Source: Puffinus mauretanicus (lineage: Eukaryota; Chordata; Aves; Procellariiformes; Procellariidae). Taken from it: a DNA stretch of 64,000 bases. The DNA lies in contig JAJKFH010003680.1 in NCBI GenBank assembly GCA_023333565.1, positions 1,302,001-1,366,000 on the forward strand. The letters run 5' to 3'. A model generated the notes under the pieces. That model made no database searches and was not told the DNA's origin. It saw only the letters and a program-made list of their open reading frames with translations. Position numbers and translations under genes: made by a program. This document shows positions 12,116 to 26,500 of this stretch, in pieces (the first letter of the stretch is position 1; each line of letters begins with the position of its first letter).

Positions 12116-13385
12116 TAAGTTTAGGAAAAGAGATAGTGAAAATCTTGGCTCATATTTTTTAGGGTGTTGTTTTGTTTTGTTTTATTTTCAAAAGTGTCCG
12201 TTTCTTCTTAGTTCTTACAGTTTGGTTTTCTCAATTCACTGAAGTTATTTCTTGCTAATCCAGCTTCCAAAACATTAAAAAAAGCAAGGAATGACCAGGG
12301 ATGCTCATTCCACATTAAAGAAGGTGACATTTTGGGGACAGCACAAAAAAATTCTGAAGATTCAACCTTAAAAGCAGTGGACAAGATATTTTAAACATGA
12401 AATATCATTTAAAAATCAAATGGAAAAAAATGTAAAATCTGGAGATAACTGTAGATTCCTTCTCTTTTTTTTCATGTTACAAAATATCAGTCCCAAAATT
12501 TCTGGCAGCTATAGGAGAATAAGAAAAAGCCTCTTTTATGTCCTCAGAAACTGTCCTATTCCCTTCATTTCTCTTAGCAGCATATAAACTTACTGGTGCT
12601 TTAACATCAAGGTACATAAAGGCAAATACCTTTCTGAGTAAAATCCTTTCATTATTTTTCTTTGTATAAATGATTCATGTTCCCTTATAAACCATGACTG
12701 TAGAACTTTGGTTCTTTCAAAACTTTTTTATAGGCTTAACTCCAAGGCATGGAGACTGGGTTAGTGAGACTCATAACTAGCACTAGCGTGTTTGTCATCA
12801 TGATTTGTCACTGCATCAGGTGAAAACTTTGAAGTTAATTGGTTCATATTTAAACCATGCTTTGAAAATGCAAAGCTCAATGCTGTTTTTTTCCATAATG
12901 AGGTCCATTTCTTATACTGACTGATAAGCAGTCAGTATAAAATGATGGGCTCTTAAATCTGTGGGAATTGTACTTAATGAGAACAACTCTGATTCTCATT
13001 ATATTGATTTCAGTGGGAAAACTTTCACTCATTTTAATGGGAACAAGACCGACCCTTGCTGAGGATTTGGAGCCAGTCCAGTAAAGGTCGTCAGTATATG
13101 AAAGGGAGGTACAGCTGCACATTAGCTTCACTGCTCGGGCTCCTGTTATCAGACTGTGCTGTCTGTGAATGGTCCTGCCTGAACGCATGGCAGGAGTTGG
13201 GTACCTGAGAAAGCCTTTGAGCACAAATTCTAGCCTAAACTTCACATTTTGGACCCTATGTAAGGATTATTAAGCTCTGTTCACGTTGAGTCCAGCACCC
13301 AAATTTCTTCCTAAGAACAGGTTGCTACCCGCAGTTTTCTAAAGAAGTGGGCAAGACACATTTCTTTCAGTGTCAGGGGCTACAG
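12116..13385. other. Non-coding, AT-rich DNA
   Basis: Nothing recognisable was found apart from short A/T-rich runs (a GTTTT run near 12167-12185). No coding frame can be supported. Confidence 0.6.
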
Positions 13386-13394
13386 TTCCCCTTT

Positions 13395-13500
13395 CTTACC
13401 ATAGCCAAGTAGTTAAGGCAATTAATTATGAAGCAGAAAACCCAGGTTCAGTGCCTTGCTCAAGCATGTCCTGTGCACTGGGCCACAGGCCAAAATATAC
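13395..13500 (+). repeat. Possible decayed tRNA-derived SINE
   Basis: A pol III A-box-like string TAGCCAAGTAG lies at 13402-13412. By my count it matches 10 of 11 positions of the tRNA A-box consensus. A B-box-like string GGTTCAGTGCC at 13445-13455 has about three mismatches. The spacing fits a tRNA-type promoter. The text after the B-box (CTTGCTCAAGCATGTCCTG) loosely resembles the body of MIR/CORE-type SINEs of amniotes. It does not fold into an intact tRNA, so a functional tRNA gene is excluded. An old SINE remnant is the best guess. Confidence 0.3.
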
Positions 13501-16500
13501 AATGAGATTTCTCAAATCTTCCATGGATTATTTGTAACTATGAAGTGACTAGTACAAGATTAATGGGGGAGGGGTGGCAAAAAAACCCACAAATCATTGT
13601 AAGACAGTCTTTATTAATGCTGTTTTTCTGTTCCCCAATATTTTAAAATAAAACCTATCTTGTAGTTAAGAAGACAAGTTTAAAAGGACAAAACAACATG
13701 TTCTTAAAAGTCGTCATTTCCCAGAATTATGATGATGACAGAAGTACAAAATTGCAAGATAATAAGTGCACCCTAATAGTGCTTTTATTTGTCCAAGTCT
13801 CCGGCTAGTTCTGAGATATATTTCAAAGCAAGTCACTGCTCTGAAGCACTCTGACATTTTGGGAAGGATTTCAGGACCCAGTCATAGGTCTTTAATGTCA
13901 CTTAGGTGCCATGGGATAAGCCCCTTGACCTCCAGCTGCCACTCCAAAGGCAAAGCATCTCCTCTATTAGATCTGCCAGTCCTGCACAGATGTCGCAGCT
14001 ACATCAGGGTGTCTCAAATGGCCTGCTGGAGGCCAGGCATGATAAGGCAGGTAGGCAACTAAATCCCACCCTCTATTGCTGTCAGGTTGTCTAAGCATGT
14101 TCAAAGCTCCATCAGGAATCATAGCTATGGTTGCATGGAAAGCTGTCAAAGCTATGGTGCTGCATCTCCTCAAAAGTTCTTGAGCCTCTTCAAGGAAAGG
14201 AGTATGCACAGTGCAGTGCCGTGCAGAGATGCCAGTCAGGTCTCAAACCCAGCGTGGCTGCACTAGTGTGCTGCTATGCTTCAAAGCCAGTTTGCGGGGC
14301 TTCGTCAGGCCACATACATCTGGAAGGATTTCGCCATGCTTCCCTCAAATCTTCCTTCACATAACCTGTGACTTACCCTCAAATATGACTACTTACAATG
14401 CTTGTAAGGTATTATAAAATCACTGTTTTGAAGTGCATTCCAGTGCATTATTTCCATCAAAGTAATTTGCTGCTAAGATTACCACTGCCTTTCTACCACG
14501 AGAAAAACAAAATTTATGAGATGTAAAGAGAACATGCAAATTGCACATGATTCAATGAAGCTTCTGCTTTAAATGAAATCTACAAATAAGCTTTGAAAAA
14601 GCTTGTTTTGGATGCAGGTCTGAATTATCTTTCCCCTAGTCTGCATCTATCCTGCATTTCTCTGAAGATAGAGTTTCTTTTTATGGGGGTTTCCTTCTCT
14701 GTCTTGTATCATTGCACTTACCTGGAACATCTGTCCTTTTCAAGAAAGAAGGGAATTAAGTGAACAAAGACTTTCAGCAGCAAGTAGCTGGGATGGGTAG
14801 GAACATAATCCATTCACAAGATATGACTTTTTTTTCCCCCAGGTGACTATAACCAGTCAATGCAGCTGTGCCAGCATTTACTTTAGGTGCCAATACACAT
14901 TTGCTAATACACGTCCAGTTATAATCAGTTTTTATAGTACTGGTAGGTCTCAAGAGTTTTACAGTTCTGCAATGAGAATACATGAAGAGATATTTGCTAC
15001 TGAACTGTAAGCACTCACAATAACTGGATCAAAAGAAGTCTAAATACATTTTCATTAGAAGACCTTCAGAGAAAGAAGTAGCCTGCATTTTTTCTCATCA
15101 TCCTAAGACTCTGTCTTTGCTGGAGCCTCTAGAAATACACTCAACAGTGGAGCACCCTAACCTCAGTGCTTGTGAATAACTTGATAATTCCCCACACGCT
15201 GGTGTGCCTTTTGAATTTGGCCTTTTGATCCTCCATGACACCATTTGAATAAGTTACTAGGAATCAATTTTAAAGAGTGTTTATTTAGTTCCATATTCTT
15301 CTTTTTTTTTTTTTTTCTTTTTCTTGGAATGAAACTCAAGGAGAAGTTCTTTCTCAGACATGTTAATTATTTTCAAATATGGAATCTCTGAGTAAAAGCA
15401 CGGAAGAAGTGTGACTAAATCAGCCTGCACAAAATCTTTAAATAACCCTTTTTAAGGAGACCAGGAGGACTGACAAGTTTTTTGATAATGAAGTCCCACT
15501 CTTGCAAAATGTATGTGGTTTTGCATTTATTTCATATAGCTTATGTGCGGTGAAGATATGGTACTTGGTTTGGTCACATCCAGTTGTAGATCATAGTAGT
15601 CATTCCTCATCCAAATGACAGTCCGATGATCTTTTCAAGATCTAGGGTTGATGATGCTTGGTTTTCTCATTAATACCATAGTCAAGCTGACTCAAACTGA
15701 AAAAGCTGTAAGTCAAGCACTAGGAAATCTGACGAAGATGGAATAGATGACTTATCATTGAGGGAATTTTTTTTTTCCTTAATCACCTACAGTTAAAAAT
15801 GAACACACAAAGGTACACCTGTCGTGCCAGTAAATGAGAGAAGTTGCAGTACAAATTATGAAGAATAGACTGTTGCCAAAAATTCATGCAGAGAAATGAA
15901 TCTCTTCCTGATGGGCATCATTTTCCAAATGGGCTCTTGCATGCTGTTGTGGTTTGAATCATGAATTTCATGCAGATACAATCTGCAGTTCAAGTGCACG
16001 GGCTGGTGAACAGTAGCTGCTTGTCGAGAAAAATAAAACAAGTGATAGACTAGCAAATGAGTATTGTAAATTTAAATTAACAGAGAGGTTGTCTGCTTTA
16101 ATCTCTGAGTGAAGGGCACATTGCTTTCAAAAATATCTCAGTGAAAGAAATAACTCCAGGAGAATTAAGTTTTTGACTTATAAGATCTGTGAATATAACT
16201 TTGAGAACTCAAGGAATTAAACCTTGCTTGTTGTTGATATATCAGTTGCAAGGAAACTTTCTTAAATGTCTTATTATTCACAAAACCTGTAAAGTAATGT
16301 CTAACTATGAGTCTCGGTCACTAGCTCCTATAAAAGCTGTTCAAACTGCTGCAATGTTAGCTAAGGCCTGATGGTATACTTCTGTATCTGATAAGATTAA
16401 TCAGCCATTAGGGAGAAGGTGAACTTGAAATTTATTTTCCCCAAATTAGATCTTACTGATTTTTAAAAATTTTTTCAAAAGAAAACATACTTCTTGTAAT

Positions 16501-19500
16501 GTCTAAGTAAATAGTTTTCTGCACTATGGCCTCATGTCTTTCTCAGTGGGGAATTATCAATGTGTATATGTGGACTTTCACAGCTACCAAGAGTACAGTC
16601 GTCTCAGCAGGCAAAGCAGAGCAATAGCACGGCCTCGCGTGCCTGCGCTGCCCAAAGCTGCTCCCTCGTGCTGCTAGCACCGCTGATGGAGATCACAGCT
16701 CTTCCCTGAGCTCTGCAACACCGCGAACCTTCCTCCGCTTCCCATCAGGTAATTTACACTTTGGTCTTTTTTTCTGGTTTATTAGTACCGGAACGTTTTA
16801 TTGGACAGCCTTTTAAAAATGATTAATGAAGCATTTTCTGTACTGTTATAAAAGATCGTCTAACTTTATTTTTCATCACCATAGCATCTGAAGCACTTCA
16901 GTCTTTTTCCTCATCTTCACGATTTCCCTTGGACAGGGAGATGTGCCATCACTCCCGCCTTACACCTGAGGAACAATGGCCCAGAGGGGCCGAGTCCTTG
17001 CTCTGCTGAAGTTCTGAGGTACCTAAAACAGACTCTGACAACATGTAGATGTCTGATCTTAAAACTGTGACCTATAAGGTCCCACCTACCCTCTCTGGCA
17101 TCTGCAGACGCTGAGGTGTTTGCTGGCCAAGTTTGCTCTTGGTGTAACACTCTGACTCTGTGGGTATATCTATCTCAGGATTTTAGTTCGGATGGGAGCG
17201 CACTTTTGAAGCTGATCTGGCTGCCCCTCTCACCGTGCTTCATGGAGCAGTCTCACAGCACTCGAGACAGATTCCTTTCGGATGAACTAAACTGGGAGAT
17301 GTATTCCCAAAATGCACCAAAAGCTTTTCAGCTGGTAATGGTCACTGAGTGCATGGGCTGAGGCTAGAGCTCGTGTAAGGAAGAACGTATATATAGTATG
17401 GACATCAGGTCCTCCGTACCACCTATCTCACTGTACAAATCGGTTCCTTTTGGATCACACTATTTGCTAGTGCAGACACAGTTTGTAATGGTGATGGATG
17501 CTGAGGTCTTTACAAAGCAGGTCTGACCTCATCTGAAGTTATCCCACGATACCGAGTTTGATATACACATGCAATTCACTCTGACAGCAGTGAAGATGGC
17601 ACAAAAATGAAATACCTATATGCCATACGTATATGCTATACAAATGCTATAACATAATTTTTTTAAAAAATGTGATCTTTTCTCTAACAGTGAACCTGTA
17701 CTGGTGAGATGACCTGGGAAATTGTGTGCATGGGTTCAGTTGAACTCGCAAAGTTCAAATACCCTTTTCCCAGACAAAAGTTCCTTATTGTTTTCATTAT
17801 AAATGGAGCTGGAAGGTGGTACCTGCGGTGCCAATAGTACCCAGCCTTGCTGTCAAAAACACTCAACTATTCATGAGAGCATGTTTGTATATTTGATTGT
17901 AGCTGGGACTGGGACCACCTCCTTTCTGAGCCTTCATGCAGGAACTGGATTTTTTTTTTAACTCTTTTTGACCCTACTGGCAAAACATGAAAATGCTTTA
18001 GGTGGTCAAATGCCAGAGAAGCTCCTGTCAGACAGCAGCCCTCACCACCTCTCTCTTGAGCCATCTTCACTTTACTTAGTAGAGTCAGTTCTTACATTTT
18101 TTGCTGCACAGAGATACAGCTTGAATTGGATAGCAGAGGAAATACTCCTCACCTCTTTTTCATGTTCAAGGCTTCTGGCTGCTATACTTTCCTAGGGAGT
18201 GAAAAAAGCAGGTTTGAACCAGTTGAGCTATGCTTTCCATCAGTACCCCTTGTGTACAAACCCCACAGAGCGGACTCACTGCCAATACTCTTCCTCATAA
18301 CATCTTCCAAGGAAAAAGATGTTCTCTCAGAATTACTGACCAGATTATAAGATATTTTCTCTTATTGCTTCTTTTTTTTGGCATGATGCAAAGGAAACAC
18401 GTTGTTAACCTTAACCATCCTTAGAATTCACAGGAAAATTATTGGTCATCAACCAGCCATCTGAGGAGGTCTGAATTTCGTTTGTGAAACCTCAAGCCAT
18501 ACCAAGCAAATGTTATCTTTAGAAGATAAGTTACCTTCATAATACTCGTCTACTCTGCAGCCTAATGGTGTAATTATGATTGATTTAATTTTATTAAGTC
18601 ATCAAAGATTCTATTTCCTTTCTGAATAGCTACAAAAAATGCATAAGGTCTTAATGCATTGGGATACAAAAAAAGCAAATCAAAGTGAAGAACAATTCCT
18701 GAGATTTATGAAGCTGTGGTACTACTTCAATTTTAATAAAATATAACCAATGACAAAAAAAGAAATATAAAAGTATCTAATTATAATTAAATAAAATGTA
18801 ATTGTGCACATTATATAAATGTAAAATTGTATAAAAAATTGATGGCTAAGCTAGTCATATAATCAGATCTCCATTGAAATAACCTTGACGGCTAAAATGG
18901 AGTTGGCATTCCAGACAGGTGTCAAATGGAGACGAATATTTATTAAGCATAGTTAATTTCAAGTGGTTTCTTTCATATTTTGATTCTCTCATCCTGATAT
19001 TTAACAATATCAGCCTTCGCCTTTCCCTTTCTTTTTTTTTTGCATTCATTCAATAATAAGGTAGAATATACCTCAAATTAGGGCCTCAATTAATCTCGTC
19101 TTAACCTGGTTAGCTACAAGGCAAATGCCTACATATGAGCAATTGGCTTGGCTCCACTCTAGCCAATAGCAATCTAGTCAACACTCGTCAATGGGGTCTA
19201 GGGAGCAACTCATTGCAGTCTAAAATAGCCACCAGGTAAACCATCCTTTATATACCAGTGCTTATGTTTACTAGATCTCTGTCAGCACTAATAGGAGCTA
19301 AGAGAGCTCAAAATTAGCCACTGAAGCTAAGCAAGATGAATCCTGTCCCAGGCATCTATTCTCTTGGTCCTTTACATTCATCAGCATCTATGTGCATACG
19401 TTGCTGTGATATCCCATTCTCTAACAAGTTTTTCTTGTTCTTACCAGTGTAATTTACCAGTTCTGCATTAGTAATGCTTTTTAAATGATTCTCTGGTTGT

Positions 19501-20555
19501 ATGTTTTATGTGACTTTGTTTCAGAGCTTACCATAAACCATGCGACATGCAACATTTATATAAATTAGTGCATTATAACGACTTTGGTAATTCTTTACAC
19601 CGATAATCGTATTTAAGTCTAGGCATGTCTTCCAAGACACTTAAGTCTTAAATGTTTATATAGACACTCTGTTTGCTGTATTGAGAGAAAAGTCAATGAC
19701 TTCAGATTGACTAAGATGCATATAAATTTTTGTAAATATTTGCAGCCTGTGTTCCTGTCTTCCTTCCAGTATTTTGTACTGGTCCTGTTTGGGAAATATT
19801 TATGTTCTGTAGCAACATGCAAGAGACTGTCCTTAGAAACTTGACTTTTAGTTCCCTTCCAGAGGGATTGTTTATTCTTCTCTTCTTTTAGTACTTATCA
19901 ACCCTGCCCTATTGTCAATCTCAGGTTTTAAGTCTGGAGGACGCTCCAGCTTCTTCAACTCTAGGAAAAAAAAGGCTGAAAAATACAAAATTAATATTGG
20001 TAGTATTAGTCCATTCATATAAACAAGGGTGTCAAATTAGACCATCAGTATACATTGCATTGACCTCAGCTCACTAAGTTATGCAATTTATCCTCAAGTT
20101 ATTCAAGGTTTCTGGTCTTCCTTGGAGGAAAATCTGGCGTCTTAGTCTGCCTCCAGGAAACACCCAAAATCTTCACCCTGTCCGTTATAGTTCAGGCTGT
20201 GTTTGTGCCTTATGGGCAAGAGTATGATTTTAACTATACTGATGTTAAAAGATGGAGATGTGCTACTTATTTTCTAGCAAGCAAAGAGTTAGCCAGCTGC
20301 TGATGCATGTGTCATATAGGTATAGAGACTGGAGAAACAAACCGGGCAGAAAGCCCAGTCATTCCACTGGAGTAAAGAAGAAAGCCATAAAAACAGCTAC
20401 CTCATTGGCAGGAAGAAATCACATTAGACAGTAGATAACAGAGCAGTAGCTTGTAGCCCAGAAAGGGATTTGGGTTGTCCTTACTTACAAAAGAGTGTTG
20501 TTTTCTTTTCATTGCCTGTGGATGATAATTTTTGGGAGTGGAATGCCCCAGGGAA
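13501..20555. other. Non-coding DNA, no gene recognised
   Basis: The frames are short and lack recognisable domains. A modest GC and CpG rise occurs near 16620-16745, and T-tracts near 15302-15325. No RNA gene or repeat family could be supported. Confidence 0.55.
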
Positions 20556-20577
20556 AAACGTGCTTGATAGCACGTTT
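20556..20577. repeat. Perfect 9-bp inverted repeat with a 4-base loop
   Basis: AAACGTGCT at 20556-20564 and AGCACGTTT at 20569-20577 are exact reverse complements around TGAT. No T-run or gene follows, so this is not a terminator. One or a few such hairpins are expected by chance in 64 kb. Confidence 0.6.
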
Positions 20578-23500
20578 AGTGCTAGACTTAATGCTAGACC
20601 AGATGGATCTATCCTACAGCTTACAACTTAGATTGCCACTGTTGTCTTCCCTCTGTTGTTTTACCACACTGCACTTAACTCCTTAGTACCCTTTTCTAGC
20701 TCTTTTTCTCTGAAACCCCTCCAGTTTGTCAACATTTTTCTGGCAATTTGGTATTCAGTTAAAAAGCAGTCAAAGTGCAACTGATGAAAGGCCTGCTTCT
20801 TTCCTGCTTCATGAATCCTCTGGGTATCCATCTCCAAAATGACACTGGATTTTTATCCCATCATATTGCATTAGACACATAGGCATAAATCTCTGCTCAC
20901 TATTGCCTTCCATCTTTCAGCATTAGAGCACACCAGTGTCTTTTTTCGCATAGAGAGTATTTATGATTAAACTTACGGTTATACTGCTCACTGTATTTCA
21001 GAATTACATTTTAAAGTGTGGGTGAATAAGAAGACGTGAAGTAAGGAGTGAAAGTAATGTTATGCCATTATGCTTATAACCACGTAGGCGTCTGCAGTAA
21101 GTAACAATCACTTCATATTTAGTAAAGCTTGCATATTGGTTATACAGTATAAAACTGTTAATTTGAACATGCAAGTTTTATAAATGTAGAACTCCTGAGA
21201 AAAACACAAAGAAAAGTCTTAAGATTCCCACTATAAAAGGTATAGAGGGACAAAAGAATGTATCCACCTTTCCTAGGAGTCATCTCACCTCATTTTAGCT
21301 AACTAAAATGTATGCATCCATTTTAAACCTGGTTTTGGGTCCCTGTTTTAGCATTTAGGAAAAAAAACCACCTTTCTAAGATGTGGGGTGAATTACCTTC
21401 TGGAGGTGCCTGGTTTTTTCCTCATTGACTATAGAAATAGGCTGTTGAGATGAGTCATTTGTCCTAATTCAAGCATCTGAAGGTTAATCTACATCTGACC
21501 TGCTTGCCCTGTGTTCCTTTTATGGTCACTGTAGAGAAGCAGACCTCCTCCACAATACTGTTCATCTCATCCTTAGGGTCTGAAGTAGATCAGATGAATC
21601 ACTTTCTCCAAATGTCTTTTTCTTTCATAAGAGTTACTTATTCTGAAATAGCCATCTAGAGTTTAGAGGTCTCAAATCTGGTCAGATGAATTTTGTTTGT
21701 TTGGGTTAGATGACCTCAGACTCTTCCCCAATGATTACAACCTGAAGTGAAGACATCAATGGTCAGAGGAGAGGGAGATGTCTGTGCCTGCTGGTATGTA
21801 TAGGCATGGCACCTTGCAGTCCCTCAAGCAAGTGGGCTTCAGAATTCAAGCCCGCAGCACTGCTGGGAAGCTGGATTAATTAATTAGGCAGGACAGCATC
21901 ACACTCTCTATAAGCACAAATACACTGCTTCCAGCCAGTGCCTGACTGGCATTGTGGCGTATGGACAGTGTAGGCACACAAGCTCCTTCTGAAGCAACGT
22001 AGGTGCCTCTGTCATGGAGCAAGACCAGGGATACAGATGACTTCTAAATCTGCTGCTGGAAGTGAGAAGTGTTGGTGGGGGTAACAGGTAAACAAGTGAA
22101 TGCATTGCACTGAAATTGGGAAGGAGGACTTCACATCTATTCAGGCTTTCAGATTGTAGTCATTGTTATGTTACCACCCTTTCAGGTGAGGGTAAGCAGT
22201 AATCCATGAAATGAACTCTGTGAGAATATCCTACTATTAAACTGTATACTTTATAGTGTTCAAATTCTAAGATAAAGCACATCAAAGACCTCTAAATTAT
22301 TTTGCAAAATTTTCCATGTGGCTACAGAAGTTCTTTAAAGCACAGTTCATTTCTATCCTCTCTGTAGTCATCCTCTTGGCAAGACCAGCTAAGACATCTT
22401 TTTCAAGAAGCTCTTTTAATTTTCAGTCTTTTGTGACTCAGTTCCATTATAATTCTGCTCCGCCATACATTTTTTCCTAGAGTCTTTTTTTTTTAATAGA
22501 TCTATCTTTTTCTTTTTTTATCTGCATGATGTCCTTCCCTTTCCAGTCTTGCTCCATCTGATTAAAATTACACAGCTTGTTTCAGAGGCTGGATCCAATA
22601 ATTGGCTTTCTGAATCCTTCCCTGCTCCTCCATACAGTCTGACCCTCCTGCAGAATGGGCATCTTTGTTTCATTGCTTCTCTTTTATGGTCTCTCCCCTG
22701 CAATGATTCGGTCTGACTTTCACCTTTGAACATGTTCTGAAGCTATAAGGTCGCTGTTGGCTTAAGTCTTATTTTGTTCTTTATGATGGGAACTTCGTAA
22801 GCTGATCTTTGCAGTAAGAACAGACATCTAGCTGCTACCCTGCAAGTTTTGGCAAAAGAGGAGAATGGGATGCAACTGATGTCCCACTCCCAAATCCACC
22901 CCTAGGCCTCAGTAGTGTAAGAAGAATGGAGTGCTGCTGCCCCAGACATGGGGAGCTGTGCTACTTGTGACCATGGATGGAGACACTAGAGCCAAAGAGG
23001 TGTAACAGGAAAACAGATGGACAGCTCACCAAGAAGAGGCTCAGGAGCCTTGTTACCATGCGAAAGAGACAAGGGCTGCCATGCATTTATTCTGTATCTC
23101 TATGAACACTTGTTTAAAAAGGTTCCTATTTATTATTCTGGGCAAACCAAAGAAGGGGCACAAATAAAAGTAGCAACATCCATTCAAATAAGCTATCTTT
23201 TAAAACTCTCAGGAGAAAAAAAAAGAAAATCTCATCATTTTCACAAACCCAAGGCAAAATGATAAGTCTTGCAATAGACTTTAAAGCTCAGTCTTTCTAA
23301 AGGGGAAAAAAACCAAACCGAAAGCACTGAAGTGACAGCCTGCATGTTTTGGAGCATGCGAGAACACAGTTCTACTCAGTGAAAGATGCAAAAACCTATA
23401 AGTACCATCAATATAGAATGTAATAAAATCCAGCATTAATTTCCCACAGTGGAAACAAAAGCACTTACATAATATTGTCTCAATATCAAGTGACTATTTT

Positions 23501-26500
23501 TGGGGTGTTTGTTACTCTACATGATACTGAACTCGTTAATCTTTTAAAGCTGTTTTCTTTGGGTCTCCTTACTTGCCTCATAAATTTATTATAGCATTAT
23601 TCACTAGCAGCCAAAAATACTGTAGTAAGCCTCTTGTAGGTTTTTATAACTACAATCATTCTTCTACAACATTTTATTCTTGATAATAAGAGTAGCTGTA
23701 GTTTTTGACAATCAAAAGCTGTGCTGGATGCATATTTTCCCTTTATAGTGCTATTGATTTCAATGTGTCACTGGTAGTTCTGCCTACCATCTCTCCTCCA
23801 GTTTGTCTTTTTTCTCTCCTCAGGCTCTACTACATCTACCTGACACCGTCTTTTCCAGTGCAACTCTCCGGAAGAGTTTGCATCTGCCAACAACAGGGGC
23901 AAGGTTCATGAGTGCAGTAGGATCTGACTTAAGAAACTCCATGCATTTCAAGCATCTTTTTGGGGAGGTGGCAAAATCCCTGTCCCCTTGGAACCACCCC
24001 TGTGAACTTACTCATTCAGTAATGGTCTGGTTTTAGAAAATTAATTCTGAGGGAACATTTCGTACACCATATATTATGAGTGCAGACAAGTAGCCGGCCA
24101 CTGATGAGAGAAAACAAAGTCGTCTACTTCTGTAAATCAACTCTCCGATCATTCTCATATAAGCTGTAGGCAAAGCCTCTTTCTGCTGTGCCCCAGAGGA
24201 TGTTGTGCCCCTATATCCTTTCTTAGAGTTTATCCTGTGACTTTACCCCTGCATTGCCTGGGTTACCCGTTTCTGCAGGGCAGGAGCAGTTAGGAGATTT
24301 CCAAGGACAATTCTGTGCGATGACCTGTTGTTGCCTCTTCCCACCATGTTCCAAGACCTGCAAATAAAAGACCAGGTTGATTTTAATATCTTTACACAAT
24401 TCTTGCTAACCAAGAGAACTGCCTTTTTTACTTGCATGTTTGGTTACTGCTATTGGATCATGCTTTTACTCTTAACATGTGTCTGCTTGCCTTCCTTACC
24501 CGAGATAACAATTACCAACTGAATTCATTAACCATTTACCTTGTCTTGAAATAAAAATTATTGCCAGGCCCCCATGACATCTGTGAAAAGCAGTGTTTAT
24601 GAGTGAACTTTAAAGGTTCAAACCCTAGAAATGCAAAGTATACCGTTCGATGAAATAATATTTTTAGCCTTTTACACTTCAAGAGTCACTCTCAATGGTA
24701 ATTTATTTCTACAGTCTTCCCTTCATATAGCAACTCTGTGGTAAAAAGAATAAACTTGTCTCCCATAAACCTTATAGTTCCTGTTCATTTATATTCTTTT
24801 TTAGGAGATGGAGGAGGGTGGAGGGAACGTTACAGTGGCACAACTCAGCCAGAAGCTCAAGAATTAGTTACAAATACTTTCTACTTTCCAGTAGTCATCT
24901 GTTCCATTTTTGAGTCCCTCAGACTATGTCAGCAGTCATAATGTTCATAAGGGAGCCATATGGCATCACAAAAAAAGGGAGGTAAACATGCATCATCTGT
25001 GTACAAATAAGCTGAACTTCCTTCTAGATAGACAGTCCAGTAATAAAAAACCAGGTCCGAATCTTTAAACCAAAATGCTATTATCCCCTTTTCCTATTTT
25101 GCTAATTCTAAAGAAGGATTATTGTTCCTTTACTCAGGGCAAGAGCCTCACTTCCCAGCAGAGAAGAAAATTTAAATTTAACTTTAAATTAAAAAAAAAT
25201 TTAGCATAATACTGGAAATCTAACATTTCTCTAGTTGTAGAGAACAATGTAAGTGTCACTGGACCCTTTGAACTTACATATATCGCTTGTATTAGGCCAC
25301 TTTGCAACCCTGTCTTACTGTACATGAGAATTTAGCTCTGTTACTTTTAAAATAAGAGAACAGCATATTGTATGTAGCACCATAATGATTAATGATGTAT
25401 TTCCCCCATCATGATTAATGATGGAGGAAAGTGACTCTATTTAGTCAAGTGTGATTCTTATCTTATATTTAAATACATTTAAAATCAGAAATACATAAAT
25501 GAGTCACTGATCTTGGTCTCTTATAACCAATCTCCAGGAAAGAAAACTGATCCAGCTGACGAAATTCCAAGTGCAGCTTTTATTTTGAATGGAGGTGAAG
25601 AAGGTCTTCTGGCACTGATTGCATCTCAGCGCTGCTGCTTGAGTCTTTGTTCATGGGAATGGAAAGAACATCAAGTGCACTTGGTTTCTGGCTGATCTTG
25701 ATACTTAAATGAGGTTCTGCTGCAGTTCCCTTGGTTGAACAAAATGAAACAGCTTTTCTTCCAGCTAACTACTGTGCTGTACTGCCAAGAGGCCCCTATC
25801 ATAATAAGAGAACATTTCTGGTATATCTCTAGGATACATTTTATGGATGAATTATTAGTTTGAAACTCAGACTGATTTAACAATTATGTATAAAATTGAC
25901 TTTCCATTTACCTGATTTGTAACTTCCAAGAGCATTTTCCAACTTGAACAACATAATTTGGAAGTGGCACAATGGTACTCTGTACAGTTGTGTATAGTAA
26001 TGACTCATGAGCCCAACACGTACAAGGTTTTCCATAATTTTCACATATTTCTTATGAAATATGGTAAAGATTTTTTTATGATAAAGACATTAAGAGAGAT
26101 TTGATATAAAAGTTCCCTTTCCTGATAAAGACTATGCAGTCCTTACAGAAGGGTGTGGGGAACAGGAAGGAAAAAGGCTAAGGTTCAACAAACACTGGGA
26201 AGTTGTTGCTCACTCAGTCTGCCGCTCCTCTTACTTACACTGATGTAACTGAAGTAGGAAATACAGATTTGCAAAGAAGCTAAGAGTCAAATCTATAAAA
26301 CTATGTTGGGATACATTTTGTAATGCAGGCATGCTGCTTGCTTCTCTAAGATCCTGCAAAGATGTTAGCATATGTTTGTGCCAACAGCAGGACTAGTCCA
26401 GCCATCCACTCAGGACTGGGGCACTAGCTAAATGCAATTAAAATTTGCACTGTATGCCTCTATTTTCCAGCATGTCTTCTTTTTAGAAAACTTAATGTTA

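Noticed and set aside
13395..13500. Functional tRNA gene
   Set aside because: The arms do not pair into a cloverleaf and the B-box has about three mismatches, so only a relic is plausible.
16620..16750. Possible exon with a GT donor after CCCATCAG
   Set aside because: No matching acceptor, no conserved protein text and no neighbouring exon; the donor-like string is common by chance.
20556..20577. Hairpin as a terminator or regulatory RNA
   Set aside because: No T-run or transcript context. Perfect 9-bp arms with a short loop are expected about once by chance in a window of this size.
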